Source of the DNA: Metellina segmentata
Lineage: Eukaryota; Arthropoda; Arachnida; Araneae; Tetragnathidae
DNA length: 64,000 nt
NCBI GenBank assembly: GCA_947359465.1
Contig: OX375874.1
Coordinates: forward strand, 100,009,441 to 100,073,440
Direction of reading: 5' to 3'
Shown: positions 44,290-56,129 of the stretch, piece by piece
How the letters are laid out: every line of letters begins with the position of its first letter
How positions within the stretch are numbered: position 1 is the stretch's first letter
Made by a program: the position numbers and the translations under genes
Notes under the pieces: generated by a model
Seen by the model: the letters and a program-made list of their open reading frames with translations, nothing else
Database searches by the model: none
What the model was told of the DNA's origin: nothing

Positions 44290-45380
44290 ATGATAACAGC
44301 CGATCTACCGCTATGGTCGCTTCTAAAATTCAATTTCAAGAAAGAATATAAAATTATTGGAAACATTGCTAAGCTTCTCTCCTATGCTTCAGCAGCATCT
44401 CTGCAAGTATTCTGCTTGTACATTTTTACAGTTCTTTTCAAAGGATTCAAGCTAGCTAATGTGAAAAGTTCAGTTGCTCAAATTTGTACTCCTGTTCTGT
44501 CATGCGCTCTTTGGTATTCGCTATATTTACAAGAGAAAAAAATTAGAAAGGTGATGAAAGCTCAGAATTTCTGTTTATCAAATGAGCGTCGTTCAAGAAT
44601 AAGCAAATTTTTGGAATTCGCCTTTTTTGTTTTGCTATCCCTTTCGTCTTTTGTGACTGCTGCAATTTACACGACAGCTGCTATAAAATTTAACGTCCAA
44701 CCGGGCCTATATACGTATGGGTATGTATTTCAAGATGAAAACTTGAATTTTCTATTTTGCTTCATAGGATTCTCTACGGGTATTCCACACTGTACGTAAA
44801 GTGGCCGTGTATGGCGTTATGGTCTATGTGTGTCCTGTTGCATCGGAGCGGAAAGGTTCTTGATAAGTTCAACAAAGACCTGAAGCAGATTTCTTTGAGC
44901 ATCCATTTAACAGAAATTTCTGAGAAGCTGAAAGAATACTTTGTAATTGTGAACATGATACGTGTTACGAAAGATGTTATGTCCCCGCCATCATTGATCT
45001 TGTTGTTGATGAGTTTCACAAGCTTATACACAATACTGGCTACTGGATTGTTGGGTGGAATAGGGATGATGTTGCATCACTTGGTGATAGTGTCGACCAA
45101 TGTCTTGACAAACTCTGCAATAATTATTTTCCTGACCTTTTATGGTGCCAGAATTCCACAACGCATGTCAGAAATAAAACTAACTTCCGGAAAAATAATA
45201 CAGAAATTCCGATTCGATAAAATGCTTGATAAAGAAAATTTATTCCTGCTCCAAAGTATCGAAAATGAAAAAATGATCTACATGACAGCTTGTGATATCG
45301 TCGATTTTACAAACAGCTTCGTAGTCGTAGCCTTCAGTAATCTGTTTACATTCGGATTACTTATTTTCAACCTGAAATAA
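44290..45380 (+). pseudogene. Gustatory-receptor gene broken by a 2-bp insertion
   Basis: The start and 160 codons match the unit-A receptor residue for residue over long stretches (MITADLPLW, LSCALWYS, KVMKAQNFCLSNER). At 44771-44774 the sequence has TCTC where unit A has TC (GGATTCTCTACGGG against GGATTCTACGGG), a 2-bp slip that shifts the frame and produces a stop at 44797-44799. Downstream, the correct frame is open again from STLYVKWP to FGLLIFNLK with a TAA at 45378-45380. Everything else, including the seven hydrophobic segments, appears intact. This is either a very young null allele or an assembly error. Confidence 0.8.
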
Positions 45381-45912
45381 AACTATCTATAGGTAAGTAA
45401 AATTAAATAAACCAATGAAACTTTAATACGAATTTAATCAGAGTGAATATATCTGAATCACTTCAAGAATCACTATTTAAGAAACCTTTCAAATATTTTG
45501 TACTGGATAATTTAAATAATTTGACGAGAACAATTAGAAGAATGTTTTACGCTGTGTAAAACAATACTCGACTGATACAATTTTATTCGAAGATAACTTT
45601 TTCATATTAATATATAAATTTCTGAAATTTCTGTTATTTTTGTAGCATATTTGGAGATTTATATCAGCCAATAATTTCATGATGTCTTTGAATAAATCAT
45701 GGTTATTGGTTTGTGGGAGATGAATAAGAATTAGAGGTAATTTGTACTTATTTATAACCCCACTTCAAAAGAAATTAAAACATGAAGAATTGTGTGTGTG
45801 ATTGGGCACACAGACAGAAATCTTGAGTCAAATGTTCTCGTAAACCAGTAATAATACAAAAGCTTACTTATGTAAACCTATGTAAGTTAACTAGTGTGAA
45901 ATTTAATATATC

Positions 45913-46170
45913 GCACCCTGGCAAGAAAAGTGACACAAGTTAAAAAATAAAAATTTTGATGTTACGACATTGAAAAATATGAATGAGGTGCCCCAGTGTG
46001 TTATATTACTTTTCTGTAGAATATAATAGAAGTTACCACCATAAATACTTACCTAAAATTTGAAAGAAGCTTATACTATTTCAATATAAGCTTTATAGTA
46101 TCATTAAAGCTGACGTTTCTCAAATTCTGCAATTTTGAACTGTGGCACTTTTTTTTTGATGGGTTATAAA
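45913..46170. mobile_element. Small MITE, about 255 bp
   Basis: CACCCTGGCAAGAAAAGTGACAC at the left is mirrored imperfectly by GTGGCACTTTTTTTTTGATGGGTTA at the right, with TATA-like sequence outside both ends. It sits at the place where unit B lost the 5' part of the receptor relic present in unit A, so a deletion accompanied or followed insertion. Confidence 0.5.
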
Positions 46171-46179
46171 TCAGCATTT

Positions 46180-46906
46180 TTTCGTGTATTTGGAATGTAC
46201 TTCCTTTGAACTGTTTCCCTGGGATGCACAAGAAATTAGCTTTTACTCGCATTTCTTGGTGTCATTATTCTTATAAGAGAAACGAATACATAAGCTTTTT
46301 TTTATCTTTATATTAAAAAAATTGTATAAGTCAACCGAACTTCGTCATCTAAGGTCGAAAATCCATTTTGCTTTTGTTTCAGCATCATAATTTGCATATG
46401 TAGTGATTTACACAGATTGCAATTTCAGATAGACTAATTTACATATATGGTGATAACGTAGAACATTAAGTGGTAGTTCTCCATTTCATAGGATCCTACG
46501 GGCATTTTCTTGTTATGCGTTAAATGGTCATCGCTTTATAGTCAGCGTGCTTCTTACTGCCATGAAGTGCAAATGTTCAAACAACAAAAATTTCTAAAGC
46601 GGATATTCATAAAGATTAAACTACCGACAGCCTGAAGAAATAATTTGCCAATTTCAATACGTTAAATGTTATCAAATAAATAATATCATAGAAATCAAAA
46701 TAACGTTTGGTATGCTGATACAGATGTAAAGATTCAATGAAATCCTTTGTGCAAAAGATATATTCCTGATTTACGGATCAAATGCTTCAAAAGGAAATAT
46801 TTATCTACCTGAAAGCTTACGACTTCGTCGTTTTCTTTAATAGCTTCATAGTTCCTGCCTGCGGTACCCTTTTTAAATTTGAACTGCTCAAATTCAACAT
46901 AAAATA
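46180..46906 (+). pseudogene. Gustatory-receptor relic, unit B
   Basis: Counterpart of 19352-20277 lacking its N-terminal part. Shared damage includes the deletion joining ACTCGCATTT to TATTCTTATAAGAGAAACG, the TGCGTTAAATGG junction where intact genes encode the MKWP region, and the TAA at 46727-46729. The last part retains the C-terminal block ending near 46906. Confidence 0.7.
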
Positions 46907-47485
46907 AAAATACTAATATTAAAAGGTTCTGAAGCAAAGTCTTATGTTTCGATAATTATTGAACTAATTTGAATGAGATCACATTTTTCTGTTTCTGTTT
47001 TGTATTTAGTAATAAGGGCATTGTCTTCCCGTAGGTGTGCTGAACTGTATTGACGTGCATATTTCATTTCGGATTGTTCACAATATGGCTAAATGTGAGT
47101 GTAATAATTTATAAAAACTAGATTTGCATATCTAACTTAATATTCCTTTCCCTCTGATAAAGGTAACATATTTTCATAGAATGTATAGTTAAGCTAATAT
47201 TTCTTGTAACACAATCTTTGTCAGACACAGATGTATATATTTTTTTCATGTTTTCAAGTTAATAAATTATAATTTGCTTCAGCGTACATGACTTAAATAA
47301 TTTATTTCTCCTAATTCTTTGTTTAGAAAATAAAATTTGTATGCAAACGATGATTTACCTAAAATGGATCAATTACTTTTTAATCTGCAATATATCTAAT
47401 GAATTTTTTCTAATTTTCACTAAGGACAAGATTCTTTTTTTGTAATTATAGGATTTTAGTATGGGCGAGCAAACGACATCTTATG

Positions 47486-47488
<3 letters not shown>

Positions 47489-47531
<43 letters not shown>
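47489..47531. repeat. (TA)n microsatellite
   Basis: Uninterrupted TA tract of about 43 bp in the 3' tail of unit B. Confidence 0.9.
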
Positions 47532-47534
<3 letters not shown>

Positions 47535-47705
47535 TCTTGCTTCCCTATTCAGAAATGAATCATAATTAAATATTGTGATGTCAGCTTAGAAAGAGTTTTC
47601 CTTCTAAGCAATGGTGAAGTAATTCCTGTCAAATGAGACTATAATGTATGCACATTCGAACACAAACCAGAAGTTCTAAGACACGTATTTTCTGTATAAG
47701 TACCT

Positions 47706-48771
47706 TTTATTCGAAACATCCCAAGTAGACCAATGGTAGTACACATTGGAGATTAATAGATGGGTAAGGGTTGCAGTGAATGTGTGTGTGGACACCAAAA
47801 TCCCGATCTAAGAAGTTTTTTGTTGCTTTTCATCAAAAATAAAGTTTAGAGTTTTGGTTAAACTATATCACTAATTATCTACAACTACAAATCCTTGTGA
47901 TAGATAAAATATATTACATCGAATGCAGCGGTTCGTTGAAAGTTCGTTATTCCGTCTTTTGTAACCATACTAGACATGCTAGACATTCAGACTGTCGTAA
48001 TCTGTTTCATAAAAAAAATTCGTTGAGACAAGAAACTTGTCTATATCCGCAATGGTTTTTCCAAACATTATACAAAACAGTAACAATTTTCCAACATTTG
48101 GGTCATCATAAATCAAATATTGTATTGACAAAAGAATGACACGTTTTCACACTAATCAGAATAAATGCGAGGGTATTGGAAATATTGGTCATGCGATGAT
48201 ATGGTAAATATAAAGAGGTTACCTGCAAGAACAACTTTACATAAACACAATAGGAATTTGAATGGAAGGGTTAAATTTTGATTGCTTTAATTCTGTCTCT
48301 ACACTAAAACCTTTTCAAACATTTTTTAATGTGTCTTATATCGGAATTATTTAAATTGCTTCTCTCAGTTTGACAAAGTTTTATGAACTGCTAGTTTTGC
48401 ATTGTTGATACACGTAACAATCATTGTTTCATACCGATTTCAAATTGAACATCACAAATCCTTTTTTCATATTCAATACAATTACAACTAAAAGAAGTAA
48501 ATATTTTTTTTTATTAGAAAGAATTCAGCAGATGCTATAAAATTAAACAAGAAGCATCTAATAGATTTAAAGTATCTTTGAAAAGGTAATCAACAAGTAA
48601 AAGTAGTTACAATGTCTATAATGCACAAGTTAAAATTTTCAAGCTTTTATTAAATCTTTTGATGGTTTTGCTCTTATAGTTTACTTTTGAGGTTAAAAAT
48701 AATTTTTCAACAGGTTTAAAGTAAGTTTGAAAACACAAACACAATATCTCTCTCTCTCAAATAAAAATTAT
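47706..48771. other. Gene-free DNA left of the LINE
   Basis: AT-rich. At about 48605-48715 the motif ACAATGTCTATAATGCACAAG...TTTACTTTTGAGGTTAAAAATAA resembles the sequence right of the LINE at 54815-54910, so a short host direct repeat surrounds the insertion. Confidence 0.4.
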
Positions 48772-49084
48772 TACAATACCTATGGTTAGTTGGTAGGCTT
48801 TGGTTTTATGGCGCAAAATCCAAAAAAAGGATAACCTGCGCCAGGCTCAAGATAAAATATAGTCCAAATATAAGGTTAAAATATTTATATCCGTCAGATC
48901 GGTAAATAAGAGTGTAAACTGAGATTGAAATATATATATTCAATAAATTCAATAAAAATTAAAGTGCAAAGAAAGCAATTGAGGTGAAGAAATTAGTTTA
49001 AAAAGGGTAAAAATGAGTCTTATATCAATGGTAATAATGTCAGTCGATAAAATGTGGTGGTATAAAAAATATAGACTCAAACAT

Positions 49085-52000
49085 TTATACGTAGTTTAAA
49101 AATCCAATGAGGTATAAAAATTTAAATAGATTGGGATGGGGATTTCCCCCTACCAGGTCTTGAAAGTTTAAAATTGGATTGTTGAATAAGTTTTGTCGAT
49201 AATAGTTAAAAACTGGACAGTTGATTAAAATATGACGAACGGTAAAAAGGGACCACACACTCTCCACACACAGGGGCACTCTCTCCTAATAGAAAATGCC
49301 TGTGAGTAAAATGAGCATGTCCTATACGGAGGCGAGTTCAGAGCACGTCGAAATGTCGAGAAGGTAATGAAGGCCATGATGAAATGCCTTGATGAATGCC
49401 TTGGAGTTTATTGTCTGTTTGTAAACTTAAAACATTTTGCCAATCGTTCCATACAATGTCGCGGACAGCGTGTCGGATATCAACATATGGAATGGGGGTT
49501 ATCAAAGGGGTCATAGCATTTTTCGCCACTGCATCAGCTTGTTCATTTCCTGCTATCCCGACGTGGCCCGGTATCCAACAAAAGGGGATGTCGAATCCAC
49601 GCCGCGCGAGTTGGAGATGTAGTTTCAACACAGGGGATGCCTGCGGGTGGTGAAGGCAGTCCTATGAAAGGCAATCCAAGACACTCTTTGAGTCCGAGTA
49701 CATAATAAATTAACCGTGAGATGAAATGTATTTTAATGCTTGATTTAATGCATAAAATTCAGCAGTAAAAACAGATACCATACAGGATAATAGTTCATTG
49801 TGGTTGGTCCGCACGCGAAGGCGTAGCCAACATATTGTACGGATTTAGAACCGTCTGTATAGTCTCTGTAATAATGACGGTGATAAACGAAAATCTGACG
49901 GAAAATGATGGGATTTGTATTTAGTTTATCCAAACCCGGAAAGAGATTTAAGTATGAAAATTTCGGGCTTCGCCAGGGTGAAAAAGAATAAAAATTTCTC
50001 TCAGAAACGGTAGTGGCATTCAAAGATGTACCAGCTAAGACATTCCGTATACGCAAACTGAAGTGTGGGATGTATGATGGTCGATTAATAAAAAGGCGAT
50101 CCAATGAAGTGCTGAGAAGTACAGAAGTGGATGAGAAGGGTGGCTTAAAGTACGGTGGTATAGCCCAAGCGACAACAGGAGGCGGGTGGAAGCCAGTGGT
50201 GGTTCCTGGCATATGACGTAGAGGCTTTTGAGTGGAGAAGTACGAAAGGCTCCGGAACAGATCTTAAGTGCAGAGTGGTGTACCGTATCTAGCTTACGTA
50301 GTACAGACTGACGGGCGGAGCCATAGGCCTCACAGCCATAATCTAGCCTAGAACGAATAATAGCACGATAGATGTTTAACATAGAGGATCGTTCCGCTCC
50401 CCAAGATGTTTTCGAGAGTACCTTTAAAAGATTAAGCTTTCTCTCGCAAGACATCCGCAACTACGCGATGTGAGGCAGAAAGGTAAGTTTTTGGTCGAAA
50501 ATTATACCCAGAAATCTTACGCTCTCCACCACTGCTATCTTGATACCCCCCAGGAAAATCTCTGGATCAGGATGCAGATTTCGACGCCGGCAGAAATGTA
50601 CGCAGGGTGTCTTACGAGCAGAAAGCTGAAACCATTATCATTACTCCACGTCATCAAGCGAGAAATAGCCGTCTGAAATTGTCGTTCGACAAATCGCATG
50701 TCTTCACCCTGGCAAAAGATGTTAAGATCATACACGTATAGATTACCCTTAAAAGATGGAGGTAGTTGAGAGAGGATGTTATTTATTTTTATAGAAAAGA
50801 GAGTCACACTCAGCACGCTACCTTGTGGGACACCCTCCTCTTGAATAAAAATGTTCGAAATGTTATAGCTGATTCGAACCTGAATCTGTCTGGTGGCTTT
50901 AAAGTTTTTAATAAATAACGGTAGATGACCTCGAAAACCAAGAGAATGTAAATCACGGAGAATTCTGTATCGCCAGGTGCGGTCGTACGCCTTCTCCATG
51001 TCAAAAAATATGGAGACTAGATGGTTTCGGCGCAGAAACGCATTGCGAACTTGAGTTTCGAGTGATAAGATGTTGTCTACCGTAGAACGGCCAACCCTGA
51101 AACCGCTTTGCCAAGCTGACAGAGCCTGTGTCGTCTCAAGGATGTAAACGAGACGAGCATTCACCATCCTTTCAAAAAGTTTGCACATGCAGCTGGTGAG
51201 TGCAATTGGCCGATAGTTATAAGGATTGGTGGGATCTTTTCCAGGTTTTGGAAATGGTATAACTATGGCACGTCTCCAAGCCAAAGGGAAGGTATGCTCC
51301 TCCCATATACGGTTAAAAAGAAATAAGATGTTACGAAGGGATTGATTGGATAGATGTTGTAAGCATTATATAGCTGTTGCCATCAGGACCAGGTGCTGTC
51401 ATCCTGGTCTTCTGAAGACATAGCTTCATCTCCCTTTCCGTAAATAGACAGTTATAGGACAGATCAGTTCGAGAATGGAAATTGAGGCTACGGGGTTCCG
51501 CACGGTGTTTTGTGCGCTGAATGGCCTCCGAATAGGTGTTAGAATTGGAAGCCTCAGAGAAAGCTTGAGCAATAGCATTCGCTATCTCTATAGGCTCCAA
51601 GATATGTTGGCCATCTCTTCTATGAACGAGATCTTGTGTTCGGAATACAATCCCATCGCTTTCCGAACTCGATCCCACAACTGTTTTGAGGGAGTGGCAG
51701 GTGTTATGCCAGAGACATATTTCTTCCAAGATTTCCTTTGGCTGTGACGTCGCACTCGACGCGAGCTTACTTTCGCACGTTTGAAAGCTATAAGATTTGG
51801 AACTGTGGGGTATCGGCGGAAAATACCCCACGCTTTTCTTTGGATCTTAATCGCTGCAGTGCATTCTTTATTCCACCAAAGTTTACAATGCTTATGAAAG
51901 ATGGGAGATTTCTTGGGGATCGCTGAGTCAGTAGCTTTAATCATAGCATCGGTCACCGCTGCAACTGCCTCGTCTAGACGAGAGCTTACTTTCGCACGTT

Positions 52001-52957
52001 TGAAAGCTATAAGATTTTGAACTGTGGGGTATCGGCGGAAAATACCCCACGCTTTTCTTTGGATCTTAATCGCTGCAGTGCATTCTTTATTCCACCAAAG
52101 TTTACAATGCTTATGTAAGATGGGAGATTTCTTGGGGATCGCTGAGTCAGCAGCTTTAATCATAGCATCGGTCACCGCTGCAACTGCCTCGTCTATGCTG
52201 CCTTCTACCATCTGCTCTGATTTAGTGGCCCGAGTTGTAAAGTTAGGCCAGTCGGCTGCTTCATAGATATAACGTGACGGGCGGCTAAGAGGATCATTTC
52301 TACCTATATGATTTATGAATATTGGGAAATGATCCCTGTTGAGCAGGTCACTAACAACAAAAAAAAAGATAGATATGGTAAGATGGAAGGTGAGCAGATG
52401 GCAAGGTCTATGGCATGAAAGGTGCGGGATGGTTCGTGGAAGTAGGTAGCGTCGCCGTTATTGAGCAGACAGAGACAGCGATCTGCGATCAGTTGTTCAA
52501 TCTGTCGCCCACGGGAATTGCTATCTCTACTTCCCCAAAGTGCATTATGAGCATTAAAGTCACCGAGTATAATAAAAGGCTCTGGCAATTGATCCACCAA
52601 GTTTTCAAAACTCTGTTGCTGGATGGAATGATTTGGTGGTAAGTATAGAGTACAGATCGTAATCAATCGTCGTATTTGTATTCGTACAGCGACTGCTTGT
52701 AACGGCGTGTTGAGTGGTACAACTAGTGATGGGTATTCAAGGGAGACAAAAATAGCAACGCCTCCCGAAACTCTTCCATCATTGTTATTATCCCTTCGAA
52801 TACAAGTATATCGACGGATCTTCGCCATGTCACACGACTTCAGGTATGTTTCCTGAAGTGCGACACAGGCGGGATGGTAATTTGCAATCAGGGTTTTTAC
52901 GTCATCCAGCTCATTTCGAAAGCCACGACAGTTCCAAGATATAAAAGGTCCTATCAC
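49085..52957 (-). pseudogene. ORF2: endonuclease, reverse transcriptase, RNase H, broken
   Basis: The ATG at 52957 starts MIGPFISWNCRGFRNELDD, an apurinic-like endonuclease domain with LQETYL and ILGDFNAHNALWG. A shift in an A-rich run near 52360 separates it from DHFPIFINH, the terminal endonuclease motif. The reverse transcriptase spans about 51284-50535: NYRPIALTSC, FFDMEKAYD (first Asp), GVPQGSVLS, and YVYDL where the family has YVDDx. The TAT codon at 50730-50732 replaces a catalytic Asp codon (one base change). RNase H follows (DGSK near 49850; WIPGHVGIAGNEQADA at 49560), then a CVES..HILINC zinc motif (49260-49200). Several frameshifts. A 219-bp duplication lies between the endonuclease and RT. 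Confidence 0.8.
51763..52200 (-). repeat. In-frame 219-bp tandem duplication inside ORF2
   Basis: 51763-51981 and 51982-52200 are near-identical direct copies of 219 bp, encoding 73 residues each (DEAVAAVTDAMIK...KRAKVSSR). The region is the linker between endonuclease and RT containing WWNKEC. Because 219 is a multiple of three, the frame is kept. Confidence 0.9.
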
Positions 52958-52980
52958 TGATGGTTAGTGAGAGGGACAGA

Positions 52981-54245
52981 TTATTTCTCCTGCCCTAGAG
53001 ATTCTGTGCTTTCATAGCTACTGTCGTCCTCTGACAAGTCCGACGAATGTAAGTTTATTTCAATATCTTCAGCAGCACGCCGAAGAAGATATTTTGGGGT
53101 TTTATTCTTTCCTAAGAATCTTGCTGTTCTATAATTTGAGTTATTGCTTACATTTCTCTTCTTTTTCATGGTTTTGTATGTTTTGACAGATGCTTTTGGT
53201 ATTTGTGAACGGGCATCAAATTCACTAGAGGACGGACGAGGCATAGAAGAGGTGCTCGCAGATTTGGTTTGTTTGGTTATTGGACAGCTATGGCGAGATG
53301 TGTTAGCAGATTTAGAAGTTTTTTCAGTGTTCACGCAGGTTTGTAGGGATATTGAAAAGTTTGGTGGTGTTAAATTAATTGCATAAGGTAGATCAGTTTG
53401 TGTGGCTATGGTATGTGATGTTTTAGATGCGATTTTAGCATATGATGTGCCAGCTCTTGGAGGTCTGGACTCCAGAAGCTTGCGAGTTTCAGGGAAAGAT
53501 AAATTTTGGTTGATTTTAACGGTTTGTAATTCGTTTTCGAATTTCCATCTAGGGCAAGATTTCGAATAGGCCTGATGGTCTCCGTTGCAGTTAACGCAAT
53601 GGGGTGGTTTTTTACAAGATTCACTGTCGTGTCCCACATTCCCGCATAGACTACATTTAGTGTGGCTACGACAGAAAGTTTTAGAATGCCCATAACCCTG
53701 GAAATTAAAGCATCGATGAGGGTTCGGGATGAATGCACGGACGGGACAGCTGAGATAGGCGGCCTTAACTCGGGACGGCAATGTGGGTTGATCGAAAGTC
53801 AGGATGAGGTGCTTCGTTGGAAGCACAGTCCCATCCTGACGACGTATGGTAATTCGTCGAACGCCACATACATGTTCATCACGTAAGGTCTTCAGTATCT
53901 CCTCCTCGGAAGAATGATACAGATCGGGTTCGGAAATAAATCCTCGACAAGAATTTAAAGTATTGTGAGAGATGACCGAAGCAGTAAAAGAACCAACTGT
54001 AGTCGATGTAGAAAGTAGTTTGGACTGAGTTTCTGTATCAACTTCAATTAATAGATCTCCAGATCTGAGTTTTTTTTAAAGATTTGTGGGTGCCAATGAA
54101 TGTTTGAAATGTTTTACTTATTAGAAAAGGTGAAGTGCGAGTAAAGGAAGGTTCTGTGTGATTTGGGTTTTGTGTCTCGTTAATTAATTTCACTGTGAAA
54201 AAACGTGGATTTGAAAATGAAATCTGTGCAGTTTGTTGCTCCCCT
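52981..54245 (-). pseudogene. ORF1: nucleic-acid-binding protein with zinc knuckles
   Basis: The downstream open part (from 53826) has three knuckles: C39-F42-H47-C52 (the second Cys is Phe, so degenerate), C58-C61-H66-C71, and C77-C80-H84-C91, followed by a Ser/Thr/Lys-rich tail. Upstream, KLRSGDLLIEV and VRRITIRR fit the RRM-like/gag-like part of such ORF1 proteins. A run of eight T at 54070-54077 (A on the coding strand) changes frame. ORF1 proteins coat the element RNA and chaperone it. The ORF1 stop lies only 23 bp before the ORF2 start. Confidence 0.75.
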
Positions 54246-54813
54246 CTAGAGGGAGAAAAAAAGAATTTTTGTTATTCATTATAAAGAGATAGAGAGTTTG
54301 GGCCCTGCAGCACCACCCATCACCTAGTCCAATGAGGGGATGCAAACTCTGCACCGGTGCTAACAGGGCCTATACGCTTACCGAATCACCCCTGAAGCTG
54401 CCACTACCTTTACCGCGGAACCCAGTAAGTGATTGTTCGCTTGATCCCTAGCCGACGACGAAGTCCAATCGACCAGCCGATTGGTGTACACGGGACCAAT
54501 GCACACCACCCGTTTACCTGAAGCTGAGGACAAAGCAGTGTGTTAGGTCGGTATATCGCCCTCAACTGCCGTGTGGGACTCCACGCACGGCAAACACATG
54601 ATATATTCCCTAAGAGGAGCTGAAAGCAACAGACTGGCGAAAAGCTTCTCAAGGGGAGCCCTCACCTCCGAAGAGGCAACCACAACGAGGGAGGAAGAAA
54701 AAGCAAAAAGCAAAGGGATGACGAGGAGAAGAACAAAAGGGAGGGAAGATCACTCAGGTACTCCGAGGTTGTGAAGCCCGTACAAACCTAAAGAAGGAAT
54801 GCCCCTGGGGGCC
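54246..54813 (-). promoter_or_regulatory. 5' UTR of the LINE, likely internal promoter
   Basis: Between the 13-bp target duplication and ORF1 lies about 570 bp that is much richer in GC than the surrounding genome. In non-LTR elements this part carries the internal promoter; no specific motif could be assigned. Confidence 0.5.
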
Positions 54814-54826
54814 TACAATACCTATG

Positions 54827-55270
54827 ATGCATAAGTTAAAGGTTTTATGCTCTAATTAGTTTTTGATGTTATGCTTTTATAGTTAGTTTACTTTTAAGGT
54901 TAAAAATAATTGGTATTTTATTGTTGCCATGTGGTCTCATTAAGTTTCAATGCTGTCATTTGAAACTTGTAATATGATATAGAATGGGAAGCAATTGGGA
55001 CGGCTTTAATTTTATTACTGTTGTTTCAAAACTTAACTTTATAACTCAGATTTATTTTTGTTTAGAGAGTAATGAACACATATTAAACTACATTCGTCTA
55101 AAATATATTTTAGTCATAGCTTTCCATCATTTGATTTTGTATGCCCATTCATAGTGAGTTGTCAATTCCTAAGTTCTATTTTTAAGGTGAAGGAAATGAA
55201 AGACAACTTTTAAAATTCAGCAATAGATTGGTCTAACTCAGCTCTGCAATTGTCAGGAATTTCAATGGTG
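54827..55270. other. Gene-free DNA right of the LINE
   Basis: Host sequence with no supported gene. The first 100 bp resemble 48605-48715. Confidence 0.4.
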
Positions 55271-55281
55271 GCTTTGAATCT

Positions 55282-55671
55282 TTAACCCTCTGAATCCGGA
55301 GGCAACCGAAAGCTCGGTACAGTTGTGTCCTGGGGTTTGTTTACTAACGAGTCTGTGAAATGGACTGGCCCGTTTTCACCACTTTCATGAGTGGTCCTTG
55401 AAGCATCAATGGTCTTTTGTGGTTCGAGTGTCAATTTGAATCCCTCCACCCCAAAGCAAGGGGTAAGCATAGAGAAGGGCAGAAGATGCAAGCTAGGGCG
55501 AAAGGAAAGGGGGTATTCCGTCTGATTGGGTTGTTTCTTATATAGGGTTATTTTCCAAAGGTTGTTACCGCTTTTCGAAACTCTTTTGTGCCCGTTAAAG
55601 AGTGGTGAATTACAATGAGAACAATACAACCTGTTTCCTGTGTGTTGAATCCCAGGTACGAATACATACAA
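55282..55671 (-). pseudogene. Cys/His-rich fragment, possible piggyBac C-terminus
   Basis: 129 codons. The N-terminal part has RLYCSHCNSPLFNGHKRVSK, with only two of the expected cysteine pairs. The rest is rich in Pro, Ser and Thr with no motif I recognise. No DDD catalytic core is visible upstream, although 55827-56120 holds another unassigned open stretch of 97 codons (FERRKLREKVLLKK). Low certainty. Confidence 0.25.
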
Positions 55672-56129
55672 GCATTTGACATAAAATAACTCTGATCACC
55701 TGAAGATTCCTCACAGGTGGAATTTAGTTTCTCACGCTTTTCCTAAAACATTTATTACATCGTATAGAAAGCGGGAAGCTCTTGAAACTTCAAACGTATT
55801 CTGCGAGTTTCACTAATGCTTGTACTTCAGACTTTACTATGGACACAGCATACCTTCTTGCTAACTTGGTCTGTGGGATATAACATAATATCCCCTCCGC
55901 TACGACTATAGTAGAATGGCTTACAACACATCCCACGGCAATTTGACTCGAGAGGGTTATTTGTGACCCTAGGGAAAATGTTTTTATTTTCTAATGTTAA
56001 ATCTTTCGTTGCTAAGTATTTTTTTAACAATACTTTTTCCCTTAGTTTTCGTCTTTCAAATACTCTTTTACAACTTTGGGGATTTAATAAGTAATTTTGG
56101 CACGGATATAAGGTTCTCACGTTTACTAC

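Larger units (their letters stand above)
36545..47705 (+). repeat. Segmental duplication unit B (receptor plus relic)
   Basis: Collinear with 14435-21398. Taking out the three large insertions (37432-39106, 39291-41247, 41397-43335) leaves a length similar to unit A. Each insertion has its uninterrupted site in unit A near 15320, 15491 and 15640, which fixes the element ends to the base. The two units are in direct orientation about 22 kb apart. Confidence 0.85.
48785..54813 (-). mobile_element. Full-length non-LTR retrotransposon (6029 bp), mutated
   Basis: Flanked by a perfect 13-bp target duplication TACAATACCTATG (48772-48784 and 54814-54826). Reading right to left: a GC-rich 5' UTR, ORF1 with zinc knuckles, ORF2 with endonuclease, reverse transcriptase, RNase H and a terminal zinc motif, then a 3' UTR ending GCGCCATAAAACCAAAGC. 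RNase H plus CCHC motifs suggest an I-superfamily or Jockey-like clade. Full length implies a complete target-primed reverse transcription event, but later frameshifts and an active-site change make this copy inactive. Confidence 0.9.

Noticed and set aside
49396..53886. Several plus-strand open frames of 60-90 codons
   Set aside because: They are antisense shadows of the LINE ORFs on the minus strand.
55827..56120. 97-codon minus-strand frame as a host gene
   Set aside because: There is no recognisable motif. It may belong to a decayed element, and evidence is too thin for a gene call.
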